Shown here one piece after another: positions 10,624-21,800 of a stretch of DNA of 26,149 bases. The stretch is from Hepatocystis sp. ex Piliocolobus tephrosceles (lineage: Eukaryota; Apicomplexa; Aconoidasida; Haemosporida; Plasmodiidae), in NCBI GenBank assembly GCA_902459845.2, contig CABPSV020000149.1, forward strand, positions 1 to 26,149, read 5' to 3'. How positions within the stretch are numbered: the first letter of the stretch is position 1; each line of letters begins with the position of its first letter. The notes under the pieces are model-generated. The model made no database searches and was not told the DNA's origin. It saw nothing but the letters and a program-made list of their open reading frames with translations. A program made the position numbers and the translations under genes.

Positions 10624-10645
10624 TGATTAAAATGTAAAAATAAAA

Positions 10646-11191
10646 CTACATAAGTTCCAACATAGCCATTCTGGCTGCATCTCCTTTTCTACTCATTGGC
10701 AAAAGTTTTATTCTCGTATAACCACCATTTCTCTCTTTATACCTAACTGGAGCCTTTTAAAAGTTCAATATTAAAAAGAAAATCACAATTTTTAGTTAAT
10801 AAAATATATACATATACATGTACATGTATGTGTAGAACACACTTGAATAAAATGTTAAAGTTGTGACGCATTATTTTGTATTATAATTTTGTTTTATTAC
10901 TTGTTTCACTATATTAAGAGCTAGTTCTCTATCGTAAATATAGTTAGCTATTAATCTATAGGCATATTGTCTGTTTTGATCATGCTTCTTAGCATATGTT
11001 ATTATCCTCTCTACTTTTCTTCTAGCTTCTTTGGCTTTTGCTTCAGTTGTAACAATTTTACCATGTCTTAACAACTGAAATAAGAAAAAAAAAAAAAAAA
11101 AAAATTAAATAAAAAAAAAAAAAAAATAATAAATAAATAAATAAATAAAATAAAATACATCTATATGTTTAATATATGACAAACTACGCAC

Positions 11192-11226
<35 letters not shown>

Positions 11227-11504
11227 AGGTGTTACAAATAAAAAAAAGATAAAAGGAAAAGAAAAATAAAAAAAAAAATATATACACTTGTAGTTAATGC
11301 TCTAAGTAGTGCTCTTCTTTGTGATCGATTCCTTCCCAACTTTCTAAATTTTTTGTTCGTATGTGCCAATAATAGGATATTTCTTTTATTTATTATATTT
11401 TTAACATCACGTTTAATTATTATACAATCTAATGGTAATCTTGCTTTTAGTATGTAACATAATATGTTTTTCAATAGAAAAAATAATATTACATATATCT
11501 TCAT
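10646..11504 (-). CDS. Ribosomal protein bL17, probably apicoplast, three exons
   Basis: bL17 is a bacterial-type protein of the large ribosomal subunit. Exons on the - strand are 11504-11286, 11074-10901 and 10753-10646, all phase 0, with donors GTATAT and GTAATA and acceptors TTCAG and AAAAG. They encode 166 aa. The bL17 core starts at about residue 52 with [18 protein letters not shown], crosses the first junction as [22 protein letters not shown], and ends with [20 protein letters not shown] and MAMLELM. These align throughout with bacterial L17 (TLPKAKELRR, GGYTRI, APMAYIEL). Residues 1-50 form a hydrophobic signal-like segment followed by a basic, Ile/Asn/Lys-rich transit-like region, which suggests apicoplast import. 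A mitochondrial location cannot be excluded. An in-frame TAA just upstream of Met1 supports the start. The long poly(A) at 10585-10621 lies just beyond the stop. Confidence 0.95.
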
Positions 11505-11572
11505 CTTTTTTTATTTTTTTCAGCTTTTAATATAACCATTTGTTTACTTTGTTGATTCTTCATTTTTTTTTT

Positions 11573-11797
11573 CCTTCCTTTTTTCTTCCTTCCTTTTTTC
11601 TTCTTTCCTTTTTTCTTCCTTACTTTTTTCTTCCTTACTTTTTTCTTCCTTACTTTTTTCTTCCTTCCTTTTTTCTTCCTTCCTTTTTTCTTCTTTCCTT
11701 TTTTCTTCCTTACTTTTTTCTTCCTTACTTTTTTCTTCCTTACTTTTTACTTCCTTACTTTTTACTTCCTTCCTTTTTACTTCCTTCCTTTTTTTTT
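11573..11797 (+). repeat. 15-bp polypyrimidine minisatellite with a 90-bp higher-order repeat
   Basis: About 15 copies of a 15-bp unit (CCTTCCTTTTTTCTT and variants CTTTCC, CTTACT) form a near-pure pyrimidine strand. Reading the variants in order, six units (types A A B C C C) make a 90-bp block at 11573-11662 that is repeated at 11663-11752, followed by degenerate units. This points to a block duplication rather than only unit slippage. The array sits about 70 bp upstream of the bL17 start codon, so within its likely promoter or 5' UTR. The open frame across it (PSFFL repeats) is a by-product of the 15-bp period. Confidence 0.85.
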
Positions 11798-12154
11798 TTT
11801 TTATAAGTGCCTTTGTTCAGTCGATCTTTAAGTCTGTTCATTTTACTTTTTAAAACAAAAAGCGGTATATTGTGTTAAAAAAAAAAAAAAAATTCCCAAA
11901 GTTAATATATGCTTTCAAATCATTACGAATAATATTAGCTAATAATATTAATGTATGAAAAAAGTCCTCTCAAAAAAAAAAAAAATAAAATATATATATA
12001 TATTGCTTTGCATAATTTATAAAAAAAAAAGTATAATTTACAAAAAAAAAAAAAAAAAAAAATTTTTAAATATTGTTAGATTCTTTAATTTTATTCTATG
12101 TATTTTTTTTTCTGCATCATTATTAACATCACATTCTTTAAATAGCTTTATTCA

Positions 12155-12346
12155 ATGTCGGAACTAAGCAGAAATAAAAAAAGAGAAATAAAAAAAAGAA
12201 ACAAAAATCAACATTCTTTAGCTTTTAGAAAAAAGGGAATTAAGGACTGGGTAGTAATCAAACTTGTATTGAAACGTATATACACTCCTGCACGTATATA
12301 TATGTGCATATTTTTGCTTATTTATTTACGTACGCGATTGATTTGA
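12155..12346 (+). other. Candidate small ORF or exon, unrecognised
   Basis: A 63-codon frame begins ATGTCGGAACTAAGCAG and encodes a basic N-terminal half (MSELSRNKKREIKKRNKNQ...), then KGIKDWVVIKLVLKR and a hydrophobic end. The first 40 codons are unusually mixed in composition for intergenic DNA here and include a Trp. A splice-donor-like GTATATAC lies at about 12275, so only the first part might be coding. I recognise no family. It may equally be chance or part of an untranslated region. Confidence 0.18.
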
Positions 12347-12717
12347 ACAAAATTACATAAGTGCCTAACAATTTAATTTCCACACACTTTACCAAATTTT
12401 CTATATAATAGAAAATAAAAGCGTTAAAAATAGCTGCTTTTTTTTTTTTTTTTTTTTTTTTTTGTAAGGATATAATTTAAGCACAAGTGAAAAAAAAATA
12501 GATTAATATATGCAAATGTATATGTACGGTATATATGTCCGTACCAATGATCGATTTTGGTTTGTTTTAATAAAAGCGATTAATAAAGAAAATGAACTAA
12601 TTTGAATTAAGAATGAATATAAAAAATATATCAAAAAGTTTAAAAAGTTGTGTTTTTTTTTTCTTAATATAATAGTTTATACTAAAACAGAAAATATATA
12701 TATATATATATATATAT

Positions 12718-12751
12718 GTGTTGGCGGACCCAACCTCAACAAATAGCACAA

Positions 12752-12807
<56 letters not shown>

Positions 12808-12867
12808 CATACATACGTACATACATATGTGTGTGCGTGTTGGCGGACCCGCACGTTTTGCCAACAC
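12718..12867. repeat. Duplicated G+C-rich 14-mer, one copy in a perfect hairpin
   Basis: GTGTTGGCGGACCC occurs at 12718-12731 and again at 12837-12850, separated by poly(A) and (TA)n. In the second copy GTGTTGGC (12837-12844) is followed after 15 nt by its exact reverse complement GCCAACAC (12860-12867), giving an 8-bp stem. The hairpin lies about 30 bp downstream of the VPS13 stop codon, in its probable 3' UTR. A perfect G+C-rich repeat is out of character for this DNA. Confidence 0.8.
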
Positions 12868-12896
12868 AAACCAAACAATGATTAACCAATTTTAGG

Positions 12897-15800
12897 TTAG
12901 TTCCTCTTTTTGGACAACCACTTGGAACTCTTTTCTTTTTTTATCGTAGTAAATTTTTTATAATTTTTTTCAACTTCAAACTCTGTCCTTTCTTGAACTC
13001 TAGAGAATTTCTCAAAATCACCTACTAATGTATTAGCAAATCCTTCTGTTATAGATGCAAAAAGGTTTAACAAACCAAAAATAGGAGCAAATATACATCT
13101 TAAGATACATATTATTATTATACATGTCGTTTTTAATGTATTGTTTCCTTTGTTAATTGATATTTTAGGTTCAGTAAATAAATATACCCAAGGTTTATAA
13201 AATGTATCTAAAAGTAATCCATCAAATCCTAATACAACAGAATCGAGTATACTTGATGGTCTTGGTCTTGAACCTCCCATTAATTTGTGACAAACATTTA
13301 ACATATGGCTTAATGATTGAAATAAACCACCAATTGTATTTACCACTAATATAATAATTCCACATTTTAAACCTGACATAAAACCATCAAACCGATTAGC
13401 ACTATTTTTAATACCTCTACTAGTTTCTTTAAATAATGCCAGTATACCATTGATAAAACCTTTAACAAAAGCAAATGCGTTTGATAGCCATGCACTAGGT
13501 AAAGATTGTCTTAATAATTGTCTAAAATAAGATACTTTTAAAGATTGAAAAAGTCCACTCCATGTACTTAAAATATAACTTCTTTTTTGTGATACTAAAT
13601 GTATACGTATAGATGGAGTATCTAATGGCAATGCATCAACTATATGTAATATTCTTCTCGATATTCTATGTTCTGATGTTCTTATAGATGCTATTATTTC
13701 AATAGGATGAATTTTAAACTCTTTTATGTATACAGGTTTATTATTATTATCTACCCATTTAGGCATAGGATGTACAAATATATGTGAATATATATTATTC
13801 ATATATATTCTACAATTTTTTAAATATTGAATATTTAAAGGTAATAAAAAATCATTATTTGTATTGTTCATACCATAATATGTATCGTTAATTAATTTGT
13901 GTATATTTTTATATTTATAATACCCTAACATTATTTTGTATAATTTTCTAGGTCCTAGATTCATTTTATTTTTATTGCAATATCGTAAATTACTGTTATA
14001 ACTGTTATAGCTGCTCAAGCTTTGGCTTTGGCTATGACTGCTATTACTATTGTTACTCGTTTGGAGGTGTATATTTTTGTTATTATTGTCACTACCACTA
14101 CTTTCATTTCCACTACTTTTATTTCCACTACTTTTATTTCCACTACTTTCATTTCCACTACTGCCATTTCCACTACTGTCACTTCCACTACTGTCACTTC
14201 CACTACTGTCACTTCCACTACTGTCACTACCATTACTACCCAAATCAACCCCATTCGATACTAACAACTTCGGAAACCCCTTCAAATGCCTTAACTTATG
14301 TTCTGTTATCATTCTACTCCTAAGTAAATCAAAATAATAAGTATATACATTAGGCTTTATATTAGCTAGTTCTAAACGATTTTTATTACGATATAAATAG
14401 CTATTATTATAATTTATAATATTATTCTGACCATTACTATTGTTATAATTTTTTTTTTGATTTACCATCACTGTATTATTTATCATATAATTATTTTTTT
14501 TCTTTATATTGTTTTCAATAAAATGATTTTGATTTTTACTGTGTATATATTCATTTATATTTAATTGTTTTAAAAAATGTTTATCTGAAGAAATTTTTAA
14601 GGTTGTTTTAATTGCATTTTTAGCTGTTTGTGATGTAGATATAAGAGGAGGTAATAAATTGATAGGTTCTTTTTCATATAATAACAATAATAATCTTTTT
14701 TCTTTTTCTATTATTTCTATTAATTGTTCAATAACCAATAATTCAATATTTGCATTTAATGGAGCAATCCTAATGGATATACTTTTATATATGGGTGCTT
14801 GTTTAACTGAATCAATACAATATTGTTTGATATGAATATATAAAAATATACTTTCTTTTTCATTTTCGTTTATATTAGTATTTTTTAAAATAACAGGTAT
14901 ATCACCCTTAACAAAATGATCAATATGTATTTGTTCAATTAAAAATGTAGAATCTATATAACTGTTTAAAAAAACATGTTGTACATAATATTTTAATTCT
15001 TTCTTTTTTAATATATTGATCAAAATAAATCTATTTTTATAACTATTATCATATAATAATATTTCTCTTGAATATATATTACCACTATGACGTATATCAT
15101 TTAAATACATGGCTATTATAACATCTTGTCTATGTACCCATGTTACTGTTATGTTGGGTATACTTATTTTATATACTATATGAACATTCGGAAAATTAAA
15201 ATAAACAAAATTCATTTTTTTGCTATTTAAAATATATTTTTTGCATTTACTTTTTTTTGATAATAAAATATCTTTTCTATTATTTAATGTTATCATTTTA
15301 TATATCATACTAAAATTTTTACTACTTATTATTTTTTTAGCTAAGTTGTATTGCTCAGTAATAACAATAGCCCTGCTTCCATTATCTCTTATAATTAAAA
15401 ACGAGTATAACTGTTTTTTGACCAATCGATGGCCTAAAAACATGTTATCATCACAATCATCATCTAGATAAAAATCTTTTTTTTTAATTTGTTCGTTTTT
15501 CTTATCAAATTCATTATTTAACATTTTTTTATGTTTATACATAATATTGGTTGTGGTACTATTTGATTCAAAGGTGACAAATTGATTTATTTTTTTGGTT
15601 TTTTTTTCGTTGTTTTTTTTTTGTGTTTTTTTTTTTTTTTTTTTATTATTATTGTCTATACTGATAAACGAGTTAGCACTATATATTCTTTTTTTTTGAT
15701 TATATCTACCTTTTTTTTTTATTCCCCCATATATATCAAACTTAGAATCACTTAACATGTGCATCATAACATTTTTTTTATCACTTCTGATACCATTACC

Positions 15801-18800
15801 TTTTCCATACTTACGAAAAACATGCTTATTACTCCTTTTTAACTTATACCTATTTTTATTAGATATTATTTCTTTATCTCCATACACTTTGTATGGTAAA
15901 ACAACAATATTATCAATAAACGAGTTCATAGGGTTTATATACCAAGAGCTTTTTTGAACTCCTACCACTTTAAATCCTATTTTTGACGCCATTATATCGT
16001 TTGTATGTCTTACTGTATAATAAATAGAACTGTATGGATAAATCATTTTAATATTTATGTCCTTAACATTTTTACCCTCATTTTTACCCTCATTTTTGCC
16101 TTCATTTTTGCCTTCATTTTTGCCTTCATTTTTACTCTCATTTTTGTTCTCATTTTTACCCTCATTTTTACTCTCATTTTCAACATCATTTTTGTTGTCA
16201 TTGGGAATGAAAAAGGAAGTAGCTTCAGATTTAATACCACCAACCGCTCCCTTTTCATTAATAGCATTAGAACAAAAATCATGATTATATTTATTATTAT
16301 TACGAAAATAAGCTGCATAATAACTATTTTTTTCTATATATTTTTTATTATACTTATTCACATCAGTAACATATGCTATTATAAATTTACTCGCATTAAT
16401 AATTTCAAATTGTGGTCGAACAGGTAAATTAAGAATGTAAAAATATCCATTATAAGTGTAAGGAAGTTCTTGTTTATCTCCAAATATACCTGTACATACA
16501 TTAATTTCTATTAATAAATTATTTTTATTATTTATATACGATGTATCTCGATTGAATAATTCGATTTGGAAACTGAATGGAACATTTTTAGGTGTCAAAG
16601 AAAATGGTAAAGAACTATATGTATTACTTGTATCTTCTATTCTTACGTAACTTTTATTATAATGGAAAGAAGCTACTTCTCCACTTCTAACACACGTTTC
16701 GTATTTGTAACTTGTTTTATAGCTTTTTTTTTGGTTCTTTGGACTTTTTTTTTCATTTCGTTTTGACATATTGTCACTGCTTAACCTATCATTGTACTTA
16801 ATACTTTGCTCACTAATATACCCATCTTTTAAATCCTTAACTAAGTTTTTTTCATTGCATTCAACGATACTATTATTATATGACTCATTGTTGTTCACAC
16901 ACGACAAAACATTCAAAACATTGGAAATATTTTGATAATTATATGTTCCATTCATGTAAAAACTATTCATATCTTTATTATTGCGGTTTACTACATTTGT
17001 ATCATAATTTTTACGCAATATAAAGTTACTATCACATAACACATTGTTTCTGTTGTTGTCTATATTTGTGTCTACATTTGTGTCTACATTTGTGTCTGCA
17101 ATTGTGTCTGCAACTGTGTCTGCAATTGTGTTTACATTTGTGTTTACATTTGTGTCTGCAACTGTGTCTGCAATTGTGTTTACAATTTTGTCTGCACATT
17201 TTTTTGCATTAGTACCACCATCATCTAGTAGTATGTATTCGTTTTGGTTTGATAAATTTTCCTTTATCTCCTTTTTAAACTTGTTACTTTTATTGTTAAA
17301 AACATCTTGTTTTTCCATAGAATTATATTTTTTATATATATTTTTATCACGTTTTTTTACATTTTCTATATTCTGTTTTACAAAACTTGAATCTACTGTT
17401 TTAATAACATCACTAACAATTTTTATATCAAATGGTAATCTATTTATAAATATATATCTATTAACAAAAGTAACAATTTTTGATTTATTAAATGGATCTT
17501 CTGCATATCGAACACATACACCTAAAGATAAAATATCTTCTTCATAATCATCTTTTTTTTTTATTTTTCTTTCTTTTTTTTTATTATCATTGTTATTACC
17601 ATTGTTATTACCATTGTTATTACCATTGTTATTGTCATTATAATTTTTATTAACAATTTTATTAACAGTTTTAATATTTTTAGTTATAGCTTCTTCCATA
17701 CCTCCCATCTCAACATGCGCATTTATATCTTCTCCCTTACGTTCTCCATTCCTTTTTCCATTATATCCCTTTATTTCTTCTATTACTATTTCTGTATATT
17801 TTTCATTCATTAATATATATTCCCCTGTTGTACTATTTGTATATTTACTTGAATCAAAAGTAACTTGTAAATCATTACTGTGTTTTTCATTTTTTTTATT
17901 GATCAAATTTAATTTATCCGTTTCTTCTTTAATATTATTATTAATAATAGTACTACTAATGGTACTATTACCTGTTACTAAGTTGGCACTATCATTACAT
18001 GAATGCGTGTTTGTTTGGGTAACATATATGTTAGGGCAATTAGTAAGATCACAATTATTATCATTAGCATTATAAATTATTTTTTTGTTGAAAAAGGTTG
18101 ATTTATTAAAGGGGTGGATTTTCAAAGTGTTATCGTTATCGTTGTCGTTATCGTTATCGTTATCGTTATCGCTATCGTTCTCGTTCTTTTTATTAATTTT
18201 TTTATTAGTTTTTTGATTAGTTTTTTGATTAGTTTTTTGATTAGTTTTTTTTTTCTTTTTTTTTGCATGTTGCTTTTTTTTGTCTTGGTTAAAAAGTTGA
18301 TGAGCTCGAAAACTAGATTTTTCACTATTTATGTCTTTTCTGAAACTTTCGTTATAGTTTCTTAATCCGGTTCTTATACTTTTCATGCGTTTTACACCTT
18401 TAAATCCCCACTTTTTTTTTTTTTTCATTAACATAAGATTCAAATTTAAAACTTTCTTATAATTAAATAAACTCTTTTTATTATTATTAAAATTATTTTT
18501 TTCACTTTTTGTTTTGCCATTTTGCTCATTTTCATCTTCGGATATATAATCTTCTTCTCCTCTCTCTTTATCTTTATATTCTATATCAGATCCATCATCT
18601 TCTTTAAATAAATTCATCGTATTAAAACTTAAATCTGGTGTATACATGAAGTTATCATTATCATCACCAATATATTCAGAATCTTCTCTATTTTGATCAA
18701 AATACAAATCATCTGTTTCTGTTTTAGATGAATCATCTCTATCTTCTCCATTTGAGTATTTTCTTTTATATTTATTTGGAAATAATAGTTTCTTTCGATA

Positions 18801-21800
18801 TTTTAATATTTTTTTTTTTTTTTGTTTATTATATCTTTTGTCTTTTTTCCTATTTTTGCTACTACTGCTACTATTGCTATTATTGCTGGTATTGCTACGA
18901 CTACTACTACTACTACTACTACTACTGGTACTAATAGCACTGTGTTCCGCATCATTTGGCCCATACTGCTCTTTCCCTAACAGTTCGTCAGGATATTCTT
19001 CAAAATACTGTTCTTTACTCTTTGTTTTTCTTTTTTGTTTTCTTTTTTTTTTTCTGTTTTTTTTGCTGTTTCTTTTGCTGTTTCTTTTGCTGTTTTTTTT
19101 TCTTTTTTTGTTTAATAAGAGGATAGATGCTATATTTTTTATATTTAATAACTTATTTCGTGTTATATATTTTTTTCTACTACTATTAATAGTACTATAA
19201 ACACTGCTACTATTATTGGTGATATTACTAATATTGGTACCGTTAGCACCGCCACTGCTTTTCTCATTTTTTTTTTCCCTACTGTCGTTGTCTTTATCGT
19301 TATTGTTATCGTTATTGTTATCGTTATCGTTATCGTTATCGTTATCGTTATCGTTGTCGTTTTCATTTTTATTTTTTTTGTTTTTTTTTTTTGTTAGTTT
19401 AAATAAAGATCTACTATTAATAATAATTTTTTTAAATGTCCTTTTATCATATTCGTGAGCATTAGACTTAGATCCTTTGGGATATTTCTTTTTTTTTCGT
19501 ATACTATAATTATTGTCTATGTCATTTTCAGTAGTACCAATAGACGCACCAGCAAACAAACTATCTTTTTTGGCATCCTTAACATACAAATCTTCTTTGT
19601 TAAACATGTTATAACTTAATTCAGGTGAATTGTCAGTGATAGTGCTTTCGCATGTAGTTGGACCATTGTCCCCATTTTCTGCATTATTTAATATAGTACT
19701 GATTTGTTTTTTATTTTTTTCATTTACTGAATTATTTTTATAAGAACCAGTAATGTGGCAATTATTTGAGTCATTCACATCTAATGAAATAGTACTACTA
19801 TTATCTGATAAGTCTTTTATTATGTTACCATTTTTATTCTTTTCAATTTTATTTATATTGTTTAATTCGTTTAGAGACCATTTAGTTAATTTGGAATTTT
19901 TTTTTCTATATTTATATTTATTACGATTATATTCTTTTTTATTTATTACATCCGTTTCTATTACGTTATTTATTTTTTTTTTTTTTTTTTCTTCATCATA
20001 TTTTCCCCAAAAACAGACTTTTTGTTTTATGTTAATTCTTTTATATACTAAATTAATTAATGGGCGTATCATATTTGTTTTGGTACAATCAATTTTATTA
20101 CTGACATTACTACATAATATTTTATTATTTATATTATCATTTTTATATGATTTTAAACGGATGTTTTTAGCCTCCTCTTCTGTCATATATAAACGACAAT
20201 TAGGAGGTAATAACTTACTATTTACATATATACATACATCAGTAGTATTTTCAAAAAAAAACGGAAAATAAAAATCAATTTTTCTTCTAGATACATCAGC
20301 AGAAATCATAATAGTTTTAAATTTATATAAATTATCATAAATTTGTTTATTCATTTGGGATACTTTATTTTCAAAATATATATATTTTAATTCATCATAA
20401 GTAAATATTTTACCGATAAAACCACATTTATGGTTTAGTACTTTTGTTGATGTTATAGTATCTGTACTAGGCATATAAACTAAAAAAAAATTTTTAGTCG
20501 TATATAAAAAATTGTATTTGTATGTCCTCCTACTTTTTAAATTATTTTTATCGTTTTTATTCATTTGTAACATGTTTAAGTAATCCATTTTTTTTTTACA
20601 ACTATTAGTACCATTATTATAACCATCATTTTCTCTATTCTTTTCCCAGAATACCTCATCGCTGCTACTATCATAGCTGACCTTATCATTATTGGTGTTA
20701 TAATTGTTGCTTCCGGTATTATCGCTATTGTAATTGTCAGTTAAACTGTTGTGACTGACTTCCCCATTACGAAGTTCTTTAATAATCGTGTCGTACATCT
20801 GATAAACTTCTTCATTTATTTTCATCTTATCATATTTATTTTTATAAAGCAAATAATTTATATTCTTTTTATATTTTTCGTCTTTTGTTTGGACCTTTAG
20901 TTCGTTTATATTGCCACCATTACCACCATTACCACCATTACCACCATTACCACCATTACCACCATTACCACCATTACCACCATTACCACCATTACCACCA
21001 TTACCACCATTACCACCATTACCACCATTACCACCATTACCACCACTACCACCACTACCATCATTGCCAACATTTCCACTTTTACAACTATAACCAATTT
21101 TTTCGTTCTGTTTTGTATTAGTTTCCATTTCCATATTAGGTACTATCGGTGTACATACATCACCATATGTATCAAGCATGTTATTTACATCATGATCGTT
21201 CATGTCTTTATAATCAATTTTACTCAAATTTGGTAACTTTACATTTTTATAATCAAAATATTTTTTTATACCATAAACAAAATCATAAATATAATTCATT
21301 TTTTCTATTTGTAACCCATGATAACATACTTTCATATGGAACGCTTGAGTACTTATAGGTAAACACCAATAATAGTGAGGTGGTACAAGTGCATATAATT
21401 TTTTACCTTTTAATATTTTTGTTACATCATCTTCATATTCATCCTCAGTTTCATTTTCATTATCTTCCTCATTATCTTCATCATTATATTCATATAGCTT
21501 ATGTTTATTTTTATCAATTTTTTTTTTTTTTTTGTTTTTCTCCTTTTTATTATGAATTAGATCAAGGATTTTTTTTTCATTTTTTAATCGGATAATAACT
21601 GTAATAGGATTAGGTAAATTATTTTTAATTGTCACCATTGGTTCAATCACAAGAGTATAATTATATGAAGTCTCTTGTATATGTTGTGTCGGTATATCCT
21701 TTACTCTCACATAACAATAAAACATTAGTATATGTTTGAAAATTAATTCACATGGTGATACATCTAATTTTTTATTATGTAAATTATGGCTATTACTAAA

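Larger units (their letters stand above)
7905..10645. other. Long AT-rich intergenic region between bL17 and NIPA
   Basis: This 2.7-kb gap should contain the NIPA promoter/5' UTR (left side, - strand gene) and the bL17 3' UTR (right side). Near the NIPA start there is a CCTT-rich run (about 7976-8000) followed by about 30 T. Further on are a (TA)n tract, a 48-A run with a minisatellite, a mixed-sequence island at 10140-10345 and a 37-A run at 10585-10621, each noted separately where useful. No protein gene is supported. Confidence 0.7.
11505..12896. other. Intergenic region between VPS13 and bL17
   Basis: This region should carry the bL17 promoter/5' UTR and the VPS13 3' UTR. From left to right it holds the 15-bp pyrimidine minisatellite, poly(A) and (TA)n runs (11877-12062), a short candidate ORF at 12155-12346, poly(T) at 12439-12463, then the duplicated G+C-rich motif with (TA)n at 12693-12867. 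No firm gene is present. Confidence 0.7.

Noticed and set aside
11540..11806. PSFFL-repeat protein on +
   Set aside because: It is the translation of a 15-bp minisatellite; no non-repetitive coding segment is attached.
16005..16427. Hydrophobic + strand ORF with FTLIF repeats
   Set aside because: It is the antisense shadow of the KNEG repeat in VPS13; similar shadows occur opposite every array in that gene.
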